A DNA stretch of 34,704 nt from Frankiaceae bacterium (lineage in GTDB: Bacteria > Actinomycetota > Actinomycetes > JADGOV01): assembly GCA_017882785.1 (NCBI GenBank), contig JADGOV010000022.1, positions 1-34,704 of the forward strand. The letters run 5' to 3'. The translations under genes and the position numbers were made by a program. Below are positions 9,088 through 16,395 of the stretch, one piece after another. The notes under the pieces were generated by a model. That model was not told the DNA's origin. It did no database searches and worked only from the letters and a program-made list of their open reading frames with translations. How positions within the stretch are numbered: position 1 is the first letter of the stretch; each line of letters begins with the position of its first letter.

Positions 9088-10722
9088 ATGACCACGGTCG
9101 CCCTGCTCGTGGACGTCGCGGATGCGGCGCTCGCCGAGGCGGCGGCCGGATTGGCCGACCATCTCCGGCACTGTGGACTGATGGTCGGCAGGCAGCTCAC
9201 GCCGGGCGCGGTGACCGTCGTCGTCGCCGACCGACCGCCGGACGATTCCCTGCTCGAGCGGCTCCTGGGCGCGACCGGCACCGGTTCGCTGCTGCTCGCC
9301 GGCCCGACGTTGCACGCCTTCCGGGACAAGGCTGCGCTGACCGACCTTCTCGGGGTGCTGCCCGGCGCCCGCATGCGCGAACACGAGGTCCGGCTGCGAC
9401 CCGGGCCGGCCGGCGGGGTCCTCTGTGCCCGGATGGGTCCGGAGGTGCTGTTCACCGACCGGTGGGTGCAACTCGACAAGGTCGCGGACGATGTGGCCGT
9501 CCTGCTGACCGCCTCGGCCGGCCTGAGCCAGCATCCGGTGCTGACCTCGCGCCGCACGGTCGGCGGCGGCTGCGTCGGGGTGTTGACCGTGGGCGAGCGT
9601 GCGGGGACGGTGGCGAGTCCGGCGTACCGGCGATGGGTGCACCGGTGGGTGTCAGCGGCCGTCGGGGCAACGGAGGATCCGTCGGTGCGCGTCGGCATGC
9701 TCGGCTACGGAGCGGTCGGGGTCGAGCATGTCACGGCGTTGCGGCAGGTGGATGGACTGCAGCTCGCCGGAGTCTGCGACCTCGACCCGGACCGGGTAGC
9801 GGCCATCCGGATCGTCGCCCCCGAGGTCGCGGTCTACGACGACGCCGCGACTCTGCTCGACAGCCGGGAGCTCGACCTGATCATCGTGTCCACGCCGCCG
9901 AGCAGCCACGCCGACTGGGCGCTGCGGGCGTTGGAGCGGGGCAAGTCAGTGGTGGTGGAGAAGCCGCTGTGCCTGACCCTGGCCGAGGCCGACGACATGA
10001 TCGAAACAGCCGAGGCGCGGGGTCTGGTGCTTGCCTGCTACCAGAACCGCCGCTGGGACAGCGACTACCTTGCGCTCAAGCACGCGGTGCGCTCCGGGGC
10101 CGTCGGGCAGGTGTTCAGCTACTCCTCCTTCGTCGGGGACTACGGCCATCCCTGCAACTACTGGCACTCCGACGCCGCCGTCTCCGGCGGCGCGGTGTAC
10201 GACTGGGGATCGCACTTCCTGGACTGGACGCTCGACCTGCTGCCACAGGACATCGACTACGTCACGGCGCACGAGAACAAACTGGTCTGGCACGACGTGA
10301 CCAACGCCGACCACACCCGGGTCACGGTGCACTTCGCCGACGGCGCAGAAGCGGAGTTCGTGCATTCCGATCTTGCCGCGGCGCCGAAGCCGAAGTGGCA
10401 TCTGCTCGGCACGAGAGGCGCCCTCGTCGGGTCGTGGCGGCGGTCGTCGGTCCTGTCCCGGGATGCAGTGGGCTGTCTGGCCGAGGATCGGCTGCAGCTG
10501 GCCGAGTCCCCGGCCGAGGTGACCTTGCACTCCGCAGATGGCGCGGTCACCGCGCTGGCGATGCCACCGCGGCCCACGATGCCCTTCCACACCGAGCTCG
10601 CGGACCTGCTGCTCACCGGTGAGCCGATGTCCGTGACCCCACAGGGGTCGCGTCGCTGCGTCGCGGTGATGGCCGCGGCGACCGCATCGATTCGCCTCGG
10701 CGGCCGCCCGGTGGTCCCGTGA
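9088..10722 (+). CDS. ThuA-like domain fused to Gfo/Idh/MocA oxidoreductase
   Basis: A 544-residue two-part protein. Residues 1-190 look like a ThuA/glutamine-amidotransferase-like fold: LLLAGPTLHAF near 68-78, and HPVLTSRR...VGVLTVGE followed by an aromatic helix near 149-188. Residues 199-544 are a Gfo/Idh/MocA dehydrogenase, with NAD(P) motif GYGAVG at 206-211, EKP at 291-293, and a substrate-side YDWGSHFLDW motif. The family oxidises or reduces sugar and cyclitol hydroxyls. In rhizobia, ThuA and the dehydrogenase ThuB act together on trehalose; a natural ThuA-ThuB fusion is my inference. It overlaps the next dehydrogenase by four bases (GTGA) and diverges from thiO. Confidence 0.75.
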   Translation: MTTVALLVDVADAALAEAAAGLADHLRHCGLMVGRQLTPGAVTVVVADRPPDDSLLERLLGATGTGSLLLAGPTLHAFRDKAALTDLLGVLPGARMREHEVRLRPGPAGGVLCARMGPEVLFTDRWVQLDKVADDVAVLLTASAGLSQHPVLTSRRTVGGGCVGVLTVGERAGTVASPAYRRWVHRWVSAAVGATEDPSVRVGMLGYGAVGVEHVTALRQVDGLQLAGVCDLDPDRVAAIRIVAPEVAVYDDAATLLDSRELDLIIVSTPPSSHADWALRALERGKSVVVEKPLCLTLAEADDMIETAEARGLVLACYQNRRWDSDYLALKHAVRSGAVGQVFSYSSFVGDYGHPCNYWHSDAAVSGGAVYDWGSHFLDWTLDLLPQDIDYVTAHENKLVWHDVTNADHTRVTVHFADGAEAEFVHSDLAAAPKPKWHLLGTRGALVGSWRRSSVLSRDAVGCLAEDRLQLAESPAEVTLHSADGAVTALAMPPRPTMPFHTELADLLLTGEPMSVTPQGSRRCVAVMAAATASIRLGGRPVVP

Positions 10723-11732
10723 GCCCGGGAGCTGACGTCGTGACCGGGCCGGTGCGGTGGGGGTTCCTCGGCGCCGGCCGTATTGCCGTCGAGGCTCTCG
10801 CGCCGGCGGTGCACGCTGCCGACGGGGCGGTGCTGCACGCTGCCGCGGCTCGGGACGTGCACCGGGCGGCGGCGCTGCAGCCCGCCGAGGCGGCGTACGG
10901 CTCCTACGCCGAACTGCTGGCCGACCCCTCGGTCGACGCCGTCTACATCGCGCTCGGCAACGACGCGCACCGGCCGTGGTCGGAGGCGGCCCTTCGGGCC
11001 GGCAAGCACGTCTTGTGTGAGAAGCCGCTGGCTCTCAGCGCGGCCGAGGTCGACTCCATGGCGGAGGTCGCCCTGCATGCCGACCGGTTGCTCGTGGAGG
11101 CGTCCTGGTACCGCTGGCACCCACGGGTGCGGCTGGCCCAGCGGTTGCTCGGGGAGGGCGCGATCGGGCCCACCCGCCGCGTGCTCGCCGGCTTCAGCTT
11201 CCAGGGGATCGCCGAAGGCAATTACCGCCTGGACCCGGCCATGGGCGGCGGCGCCCTCTACGATGTCGGCTGCTACGCGGTGTCCGCGGCGCTGTGGGCG
11301 TTCGGGGACCGGGTACCGGTCGACGTCGCTGCCCGCGTCGACTGGGGAACGACCGGCATCGACGAGCGCGCCGAGTTGATCGTGGGGTTCGATGGTGGGG
11401 ACGCCGAGGTGCACGCTGGTGTCGCCGAGCCGGTCCGGCAGTTTCTGATCATCACCGGGGAGTACGGCGAGATCGAGCTGCGGGAGTCCCCGTTCACCGC
11501 CTGGCGGGCGGAGGCCAGCGAGCTGTGGGTGTCCACCGCGGCGGGGACCGAACGGCTGGCTGTGCCGCCCGCCGATGCGTACCAGCTGATGGTGGAGGAG
11601 CTCTCAATGCGGATCCGCGGCGGCGAAGGGTACGTCGTGCCCCTGGCGGAGTCGCGCGCCGGCGCTGCGGTCCTCGATGCCGCCTTCGCCTCCGCCCGCG
11701 ACGGCGGCGCCCCCGCGCCGGTACTGCCGTGA
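10719..11732 (+). CDS. Gfo/Idh/MocA-family oxidoreductase
   Basis: A 337-residue NAD(P)-dependent dehydrogenase of the glucose-fructose oxidoreductase/inositol dehydrogenase family. Rossmann motif GAGRIA at 18-23, EKPLAL at 101-106, and a C-terminal half with the GGALYDVGCYAVS catalytic segment typical of trans-1,2-dihydrobenzenediol dehydrogenase/1,5-anhydrofructose reductase relatives. Substrate unknown, probably a sugar. The GTG at 10719 overlaps the upstream stop (GTGA); a GTG at 10740 closer to the Rossmann strand is an alternative start. With the preceding fusion it forms a two-gene unit that could carry out successive steps on one sugar. Confidence 0.85.
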   Translation: MSPGADVVTGPVRWGFLGAGRIAVEALAPAVHAADGAVLHAAAARDVHRAAALQPAEAAYGSYAELLADPSVDAVYIALGNDAHRPWSEAALRAGKHVLCEKPLALSAAEVDSMAEVALHADRLLVEASWYRWHPRVRLAQRLLGEGAIGPTRRVLAGFSFQGIAEGNYRLDPAMGGGALYDVGCYAVSAALWAFGDRVPVDVAARVDWGTTGIDERAELIVGFDGGDAEVHAGVAEPVRQFLIITGEYGEIELRESPFTAWRAEASELWVSTAAGTERLAVPPADAYQLMVEELSMRIRGGEGYVVPLAESRAGAAVLDAAFASARDGGAPAPVLP

Positions 11733-11743
11733 GCCTGGCTGTT

Positions 11744-11805
11744 GCCGATCATGCTGGAACGTACGTTCCAGCGTTGCCTGGGGCGTCCGATCGAGCATGA
11801 TCGGC
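11744..11805. repeat. Intergenic palindromic repeat (element B)
   Basis: A single element between two convergent gene ends. Left arm GCCGATCATGCT (11744-11755) and right arm AGCATGATCGGC (11794-11805) make a perfect 12-bp stem. The perfect 18-base palindrome CTGGAACGTACGTTCCAG (11754-11771) lies inside. It begins 12 bases after the dehydrogenase stop and ends 25 before the GNAT stop, so it could act as a two-way terminator although it has no T-tract. Confidence 0.85.
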
Positions 11806-11830
11806 GAGGTTGGGGCGCGGAGTACCTGAG

Positions 11831-12355
11831 CTAGGTCAACTCCCCCTGCAGCAGCCCCATCAGGAGCTCGTCCATCCTCGCGCCGTGCCGGTAGACGCGG
11901 CTGCGTCCGGTGCCCTCGTGCACGAACCCGACCTTTTGATAGGCCCGCCTGGCCCGTTCGTTGTCAGCGAAGACCCACAACTCGATGCGCTCCAAGCCCA
12001 TCTCCTCGAAGCCGAAGCGGCACGCGGTGCGGACCGCGTCCGAGCCGAAGCCCTTACTCCAGCGCGCCTTGTCGAAGAGCACGACGCCCAGGTCCGCGGT
12101 GCGGTCCTCCGGCGTGGCCCCGCGCAGGGCCACGTTACCGAGGTTTCGCCCGTCCGTCTTGTTCTCGATGACGAAGTGGGCATTGGCGAAGGAGAGCGTC
12201 CGGACGCTCTCGATCCAACTCTCCTCGTCCCACAGCGACTTGGGGTAGCGGACCAGGAGGCCGCGCTTGACCTCCGGATCATTGATGCCCCGATGAAAGA
12301 ACCCGGCATCACCGGGTTCGACGGCGCGCAGCCGGACCAGTCGTCCCTCGTACAT
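11831..12355 (-). CDS. GNAT N-acetyltransferase (RimJ/RimL type)
   Basis: About 174 residues. Acetyl-CoA-dependent acetyltransferase of the RimJ/RimL subgroup: N-terminal GRLVRLRAVEPGD, a LGVVLFDKARWSKGFGSDA segment holding the acetyl-CoA pyrophosphate loop, and ERIELWVFADNERARRAYQKVGF near the C-terminus, the usual motif B. The substrate could be a protein N-terminus, an aminoglycoside-like amine or a sugar amine. I prefer the ATG at 12355 to the upstream in-frame start at 12388 because TAACGT lies exactly seven bases ahead of it, predicting a leaderless mRNA. Confidence 0.88.
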   Translation of the reverse strand: MYEGRLVRLRAVEPGDAGFFHRGINDPEVKRGLLVRYPKSLWDEESWIESVRTLSFANAHFVIENKTDGRNLGNVALRGATPEDRTADLGVVLFDKARWSKGFGSDAVRTACRFGFEEMGLERIELWVFADNERARRAYQKVGFVHEGTGRSRVYRHGARMDELLMGLLQGELT

Positions 12356-12362
12356 GCGCGCC

Positions 12363-12413
12363 ACGTTACGCAGTGATCGAGGGGTCACGCCTGCCCGCGT
12401 CGGGGTTTACTGT
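12363..12413. promoter_or_regulatory. Divergent -10 elements (GNAT and Rv2175c homolog)
   Basis: TAACGT on the minus strand (12368-12363) is seven bases before the GNAT ATG. TACTGT on the plus strand (12408-12413) is five bases before the GTG of the Rv2175c-type gene. Neither start has a clear ribosome site, so both look leaderless. The whole regulatory space between them is 63 bases. Confidence 0.45.
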
Positions 12414-12418
12414 TTGTC

Positions 12419-12802
12419 GTGGATGCCGACACGAGGACGCGGGACCGCGCCGAGGCGCTGGACGCTTTGGTTGGAGAGTGGCTGTCGGTCCCGGATGTCG
12501 CGGACACGCTCGCGCTGAGCGTGTCGGCGGTGCGGGGGCTCATCCGGAGCGGCCAGATCATCGCCCTCCGGCGCGGTGACCCTGCCGTCCTGAGCGTTCC
12601 GGTTGGCTTCCTCAACGGGGGCGCGGTGACGAAGAAGCTAGGCGGCACGATCAGCCTCCTGCGCGACCAGCGATTCTCCGATGCGGAGGCCGTGCGCTGG
12701 CTGTTCACCCCGGACGAGTCGTTGCCCGGTACGCCGGTGCAGGCGCTGCGGGAGAACCGGGCCACCGAGGTACGCCGACGAGCCCAGGCACTGGGCTTCT
12801 GA
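12419..12802 (+). CDS. Rv2175c-family DNA-binding protein
   Basis: A 127-residue winged-helix protein like M. tuberculosis Rv2175c, a DNA-binding substrate of the kinase PknL. Residues about 20-45 form the helix-turn-helix ([20 protein letters not shown]), followed by a wing ([13 protein letters not shown]). The family's C-terminal signature is conserved: [10 protein letters not shown], then [20 protein letters not shown] to the end. Short Thr-containing N-terminus (T5, T7) could be the phospho-acceptor, as T9 is in Rv2175c. GTG start at 12419; first gene of a + strand unit with thiE 10 bases downstream. Confidence 0.88.
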   Translation: MDADTRTRDRAEALDALVGEWLSVPDVADTLALSVSAVRGLIRSGQIIALRRGDPAVLSVPVGFLNGGAVTKKLGGTISLLRDQRFSDAEAVRWLFTPDESLPGTPVQALRENRATEVRRRAQALGF

Positions 12803-12812
12803 TGGGCTCCTG

Positions 12813-13493
12813 ATGCCGGCACCAGCCGCCGGAGCCGCCGCCGCGCAACGGGTCGATGCGCGGGTCCGACTGGCTGACGCACGGCTCTACCTGTGCGTCG
12901 GGCGTCGGCCCGATCTCGCCGACTTCCTCGATGCCGTGCTGCCGGCCGGGGTCGACATCGTCCAGTTCCGGGAGAAGAACCTCGAGGCCCGGGCGGAGAT
13001 CGCCGCCGCGGAGGTGGTCGCCGACGCCTGCCGCCGGCACGGGGCGCTGTTCGCGGTCAACGACCGGGCGGACATCGCCTACGCCGTGCGGCCGGACATT
13101 CTGCATCTCGGGCAGGACGACCTTTCGGTCCCGGTGGCCCGCGACATCCTCGGTCCGCGGCTGCTGATCGGACGGTCCACTCATGCCGAGGTCGAGGTGA
13201 CCGCGGCCGCGGTCGAGCCGGGCGTGGACTACTTCTGCGTCGGGCCGACCTGGCCGACACCCACCAAGCCGGGGCGTCCGGCACCGGGGCTGGGGCTTAC
13301 CAGCTACGCCGCCGAGGTGGCCGACCCCCCCGCCGCCCGGCCGTGGTTCGCCATCGGCGGCATCGACCTAGGCAACCTGGACAGGGTGCTGGCCGCCGGG
13401 GCGACCCGGGTCGTCGTCGTCCGGGCGCTCACCGAGGCAGCGGACCCGGCTGCGGCGGCGGGGGAGTTCGCCGACCGGCTCAGGCGCGGCTGA
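12813..13493 (+). CDS. thiE: Thiamine-phosphate synthase
   Basis: Joins thiazole phosphate and HMP pyrophosphate to thiamine phosphate. 226 residues, TIM barrel. Family motifs in order: [33 protein letters not shown], the [16 protein letters not shown] pyrophosphate loop, and FAIGGID. Start ATG at 12813, 10 bases after the Rv2175c homolog; 12 bases ahead of crtYc, so it probably shares their transcript. Unlike thiO-thiS-thiG it has no TPP riboswitch in front, so its supply is set by a different promoter. Confidence 0.95.
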   Translation: MPAPAAGAAAAQRVDARVRLADARLYLCVGRRPDLADFLDAVLPAGVDIVQFREKNLEARAEIAAAEVVADACRRHGALFAVNDRADIAYAVRPDILHLGQDDLSVPVARDILGPRLLIGRSTHAEVEVTAAAVEPGVDYFCVGPTWPTPTKPGRPAPGLGLTSYAAEVADPPAARPWFAIGGIDLGNLDRVLAAGATRVVVVRALTEAADPAAAAGEFADRLRRG

Positions 13494-13505
13494 GGCGCGG
13501 CGCGG

Positions 13506-13832
13506 GTGCGGCTGATCTACCTCGGGTTGCTCGCGGTGTGCCTGCTCGGCACCGCGCTCCCGCTGGAGCTGGTGCTGCACACCCGGGTCTTCACCCGATG
13601 GCGGCGATTGGTGCTGAGCCTGCTGCCGGTCGTGGCCGTCTTCACGGCGTGGGACTGGTGGGCGATCGCCCGCGGTCAGTGGCACTACGACCCGCACCAG
13701 ACGATCGGCCTGGTGTTGCCGGGGCGGTTGCCGATCGAGGAGCTGCTGTTCTTCATCGTCGTCCCGACCTGCTCGATCCTCGCCTTCGAGGCGGTGCGGG
13801 CGGTGCGCGGCTGGACCGCGGGTGACGAGTGA
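13506..13832 (+). CDS. crtYc: Lycopene cyclase subunit (CrtYc/CrtYe type)
   Basis: A 108-residue membrane protein with three predicted helices, one half of the heterodimeric actinobacterial lycopene cyclase that closes beta- or epsilon-rings on lycopene ends. Signature segments WDWWAIARGQWHYD and LPIEELLFFIVVP (the PxEE motif needed for activity) are present. GTG start at 13506, 12 bases after thiE. Its stop overlaps the next gene's GTG (GTGA), the normal arrangement for the two subunits. Confidence 0.9.
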   Translation: MRLIYLGLLAVCLLGTALPLELVLHTRVFTRWRRLVLSLLPVVAVFTAWDWWAIARGQWHYDPHQTIGLVLPGRLPIEELLFFIVVPTCSILAFEAVRAVRGWTAGDE

Positions 13833-14185
13833 CCTACACCGAGGCGGCGCTGGTAGCCGTCGGCGCCACCGTGGCCCTCGATCTGGTGGTGCTGCGGACC
13901 AGGCTGCTGCGCCGTCGGCTGTTCTGGACCACGTACGCGATCGTGGTGTTCTTCCAGCTCGTCGTGAACGGTGTGCTCACTGGTCGGGACGTGGTCACTT
14001 ACGACGCGGCGAGTATCACCGGCCTGCGGGTCGCCTTCGCGCCGGTGGAGGACCTGCTCTTCGGCTTCGCGCTCGTCACCCAGACGCTGTGCTGGTGGGT
14101 GTGGTGGGGGCGGCCGGCGCGGACGCCGTCCGGCGGGCGAGCCGGGCGCGCCGCAGGGCCGGCACCGCGACGCGGGCCCGAGTGA
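13829..14185 (+). CDS. crtYd: Lycopene cyclase subunit (CrtYd/CrtYf type)
   Basis: A 118-residue membrane protein and the second cyclase subunit. Motifs: FWTTYAIVVFFQLVVNGVLT, then FAPVEDLLFGFALVTQTLCWWVWW, with the PVED acidic motif matching PIEE in the partner. GTG start overlaps crtYc by four bases. The last 110 bases overlap, tail to tail, the end of crtB on the other strand; that C-terminal stretch is Gly/Arg/Pro-rich and probably unstructured. Confidence 0.9.
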   Translation: MTYTEAALVAVGATVALDLVVLRTRLLRRRLFWTTYAIVVFFQLVVNGVLTGRDVVTYDAASITGLRVAFAPVEDLLFGFALVTQTLCWWVWWGRPARTPSGGRAGRAAGPAPRRGPE

Positions 14186-15023
14186 GGCCGCCGACCGACA
14201 CCCGGCGGTCCAGGATGCGGTAGTCGGCCCGCTCCACGGCGTCGAGGATGCCGCCGTAGAGTCGCAGAGCCGTGCTGATGCAGTCCCGGCTCGTCGGGTG
14301 CAGCAGCCGCATGCCCGGCTCGGCGGCCCGCAGAATCTCCCGGGTGCGGGCGATCTCGTACGCGAGCAGCCGGCGCATCGCTCCGCCCACGATCCCGGTG
14401 GACATGCTCTCCCGAGTCACCCCGAACAGGGCCAGGCTCTCCAACGGGAGATAGATCCGGCCGCGTCGGAGGTCCTCGCCGACGTCGCGGATGAAGTTCG
14501 TCAGCTGAAACCCGACGCCGAGATCCTTGGCGTAGTCGTAGGCGGCGCTGCTCAGCGGTTCGAGGATGGGCACCATCTGTAACCCGATCACGGCCGCGGA
14601 CCCGTAGACGTAGATCATCAGGTCCTCGAAGGTGGCGTACTCGACCACCGTGAGATCCATCCGCATCGAGGCCAGGAACGCCCGGAAGTGCTCGAGCGGG
14701 ATGTCCCAGCGGCGGACGGTGTCGTGCACCGCCGGCAGTAGTGCGCCGTCCCCTTCGCCACCGAGGAACCCGGCGCCCCACTCCTCGAGCACCCGCTCCT
14801 TCTCGGCGGTGGACAACGACGAGTCCAGGTTGTCGACTATCTCGTCCGCGTGTCGGGCGAAGCCATACAGCGCATGTACATAGGGCCGCTTGGCGGGGGG
14901 GAGTAGCAGCGTGGCCAGGTAGTACGTCTTGCCGTGGGCGGCGTTGAGCCGGCGGCACGTTTCATACGAACTCCGCAGCACGGGATCGAAGATCCCGGCG
15001 GAGTCAAGGTCCCGTTCGCTCAT
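14076..15023 (-). CDS. crtB: Phytoene synthase
   Basis: Condenses two geranylgeranyl diphosphates head-to-head to phytoene. 315 residues of the squalene/phytoene synthase family. First aspartate motif DEIVD at 60-64, second DVGED at 180-184 inside QLTNFIRDVGEDLRRGRIYLP, plus FARHAD. ATG at 15023 follows an AGGGAAG site, which is better than the longer frame reaching 15131. Its C-terminus (APAAPTTPTSTASG) is low-complexity and lies within the antisense overlap with crtYd. It is separated from crtI by a decayed protease gene on the other strand, so it probably needs its own promoter at 15024-15129. Confidence 0.95.
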   Translation of the reverse strand: MSERDLDSAGIFDPVLRSSYETCRRLNAAHGKTYYLATLLLPPAKRPYVHALYGFARHADEIVDNLDSSLSTAEKERVLEEWGAGFLGGEGDGALLPAVHDTVRRWDIPLEHFRAFLASMRMDLTVVEYATFEDLMIYVYGSAAVIGLQMVPILEPLSSAAYDYAKDLGVGFQLTNFIRDVGEDLRRGRIYLPLESLALFGVTRESMSTGIVGGAMRRLLAYEIARTREILRAAEPGMRLLHPTSRDCISTALRLYGGILDAVERADYRILDRRVSVGGLTRARVAVPALRRARLARRTASAPAAPTTPTSTASG

Positions 15024-15129
15024 TCCGGTCTTCCCTGTGGATGATGACGAACATATTGAGTGATAGCACTGCTGCGTTTCGTGTCTGCGTGGACCAGCCG
15101 CATCGCGTGTGGCTGGGAGATGAGGCGTC

Positions 15130-16387
15130 ATGAAACGGTGTCAGGTTTGGCGGCTGAACGGGGCTGTCCTCGCCGCACTCAGCACTGGGATTGCCATGAC
15201 CGTGGGGCCCGCGGCCGCGGCGGGAACCGCGCCAAAGGCCTGACAGCCCGTCGTGCCCGCTGCCGCGGGGCCCGCCATCGGCTTCCGGAGACGACCACGG
15301 GGACACCTCCGCACCGCCGGTCGTCGTCGCCGGTGACGTCCTCCCCGCGGCCGCCATGTCCGGTGCGGGCCGGCCCGTTTCCGGGCGACACGCCACAGCC
15401 GTACGTCTGGCCAAGGGCTCCGCGGCGGACCTGGGTCCCGTGCTCGCCCGGACCGCGCCACGGAGATCCCGGTCCGACCCCGGCGGGCAGAATCGGGATC
15501 TGGAGGGGCACAACCTCACCGTCCGGCTGATCGACCGACGCCGGACGGCCGACCGCCTTCGCGGTGCTGACCGTCTCGACGCGGACAACGTCACGACGTT
15601 CGCCGTCTTCGGCGCGGCTGTCGACCCGACTGGCACGTGCAGGTCGGCCACGCCGACGTGACGGCGGTGCTCGATGCCCGTACGGCCACCCCGAGACAGG
15701 GTGGGCAGGGTGGTCCTGGCGCCGACGAGCCGGGTGGAGTACGTGACGCCGAATCAGATAGGCGTCTTTCGCAACCGCACGTCGATGGTGGCCGACTTGG
15801 CCGCCTACCTCGACGCCGACGGACATGGGGACCCCTTCTTCGCCTTGGACCCGGCCGTGCGGGGCACGACGTCCCTGTACCGGGACGGCGTGGTGGTCGG
15901 CATGGACCCGAGCCCCGTGGCGCAGTTCGCGATTCCGAGTGGTCAGTTCCGCTACCGGCTGAGTCTCGGCGCGAACGGCGGCACCGTGCTGCCGGCCGCC
16001 GCGCGCTCGGCCACCACCTGGGCCTTCGCCTCCAGGGGGCAGTCCGACGTGCCCACGGCGGTGCCGCTGTTGGTCCTCGGCTACGACGCGCCGCAGACTC
16101 CTGCCGGGATCCTGCGTGGCGTCACGATGACGGTGACGGTCGGTCCGCAACCCGATGCCGTCATCGGCCGGGTCGGCACGTGCAGCGTGGCGGTGTCCAC
16201 CGACGGCGCAGTGACGTGGCGGGCAGCAGCGGTGCGCGCGGCCGGGACTGTCGGGGCTGCCTCCGGGTTCCGGGTCACGATTCCGCGGGTGCCTGTGGGG
16301 TCGGCACTGACGGTGCTGGTCAGGGCGGCTGATGACCGGGGCTCCAGCGTGGAGCAGGTGCTCTACGACGCACTGCGGATCGGCTGA
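15130..16387 (+). pseudogene. Decayed large secreted S8-type peptidase gene
   Basis: The remnant opens with a good ribosome site and ATG at 15130, encoding a normal signal peptide (MKRCQVWRLNGAVLAALSTG, continuing to AAAAG). It then hits TGA at 15241. Homologous-looking pieces continue in shifting frames: about 15290-15660 (LTVRLIDRR near 15515), 15637-15700 (VTAVLDARTATPRQ), then 15674-16387. The last piece reads like the C-terminal beta domain of actinobacterial subtilases (TTWAFASRGQ, VPLLVLGYDAP, VSTDGAVTWRAA, VRAADDRGS). No Asp/His/Ser catalytic domain is visible, so an internal deletion plus several frameshifts is likely. Subtilase origin is an inference from domain style. It sits between crtB and crtI. 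Confidence 0.6.
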
Positions 16388-16395
16388 ACTCCCGC

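Noticed and set aside
15356-15661. Stand-alone 101-residue protein on the plus strand
   Set aside because: It has no ribosome site, is Arg-rich, and fits better as an out-of-frame piece of the decayed secreted-peptidase gene.
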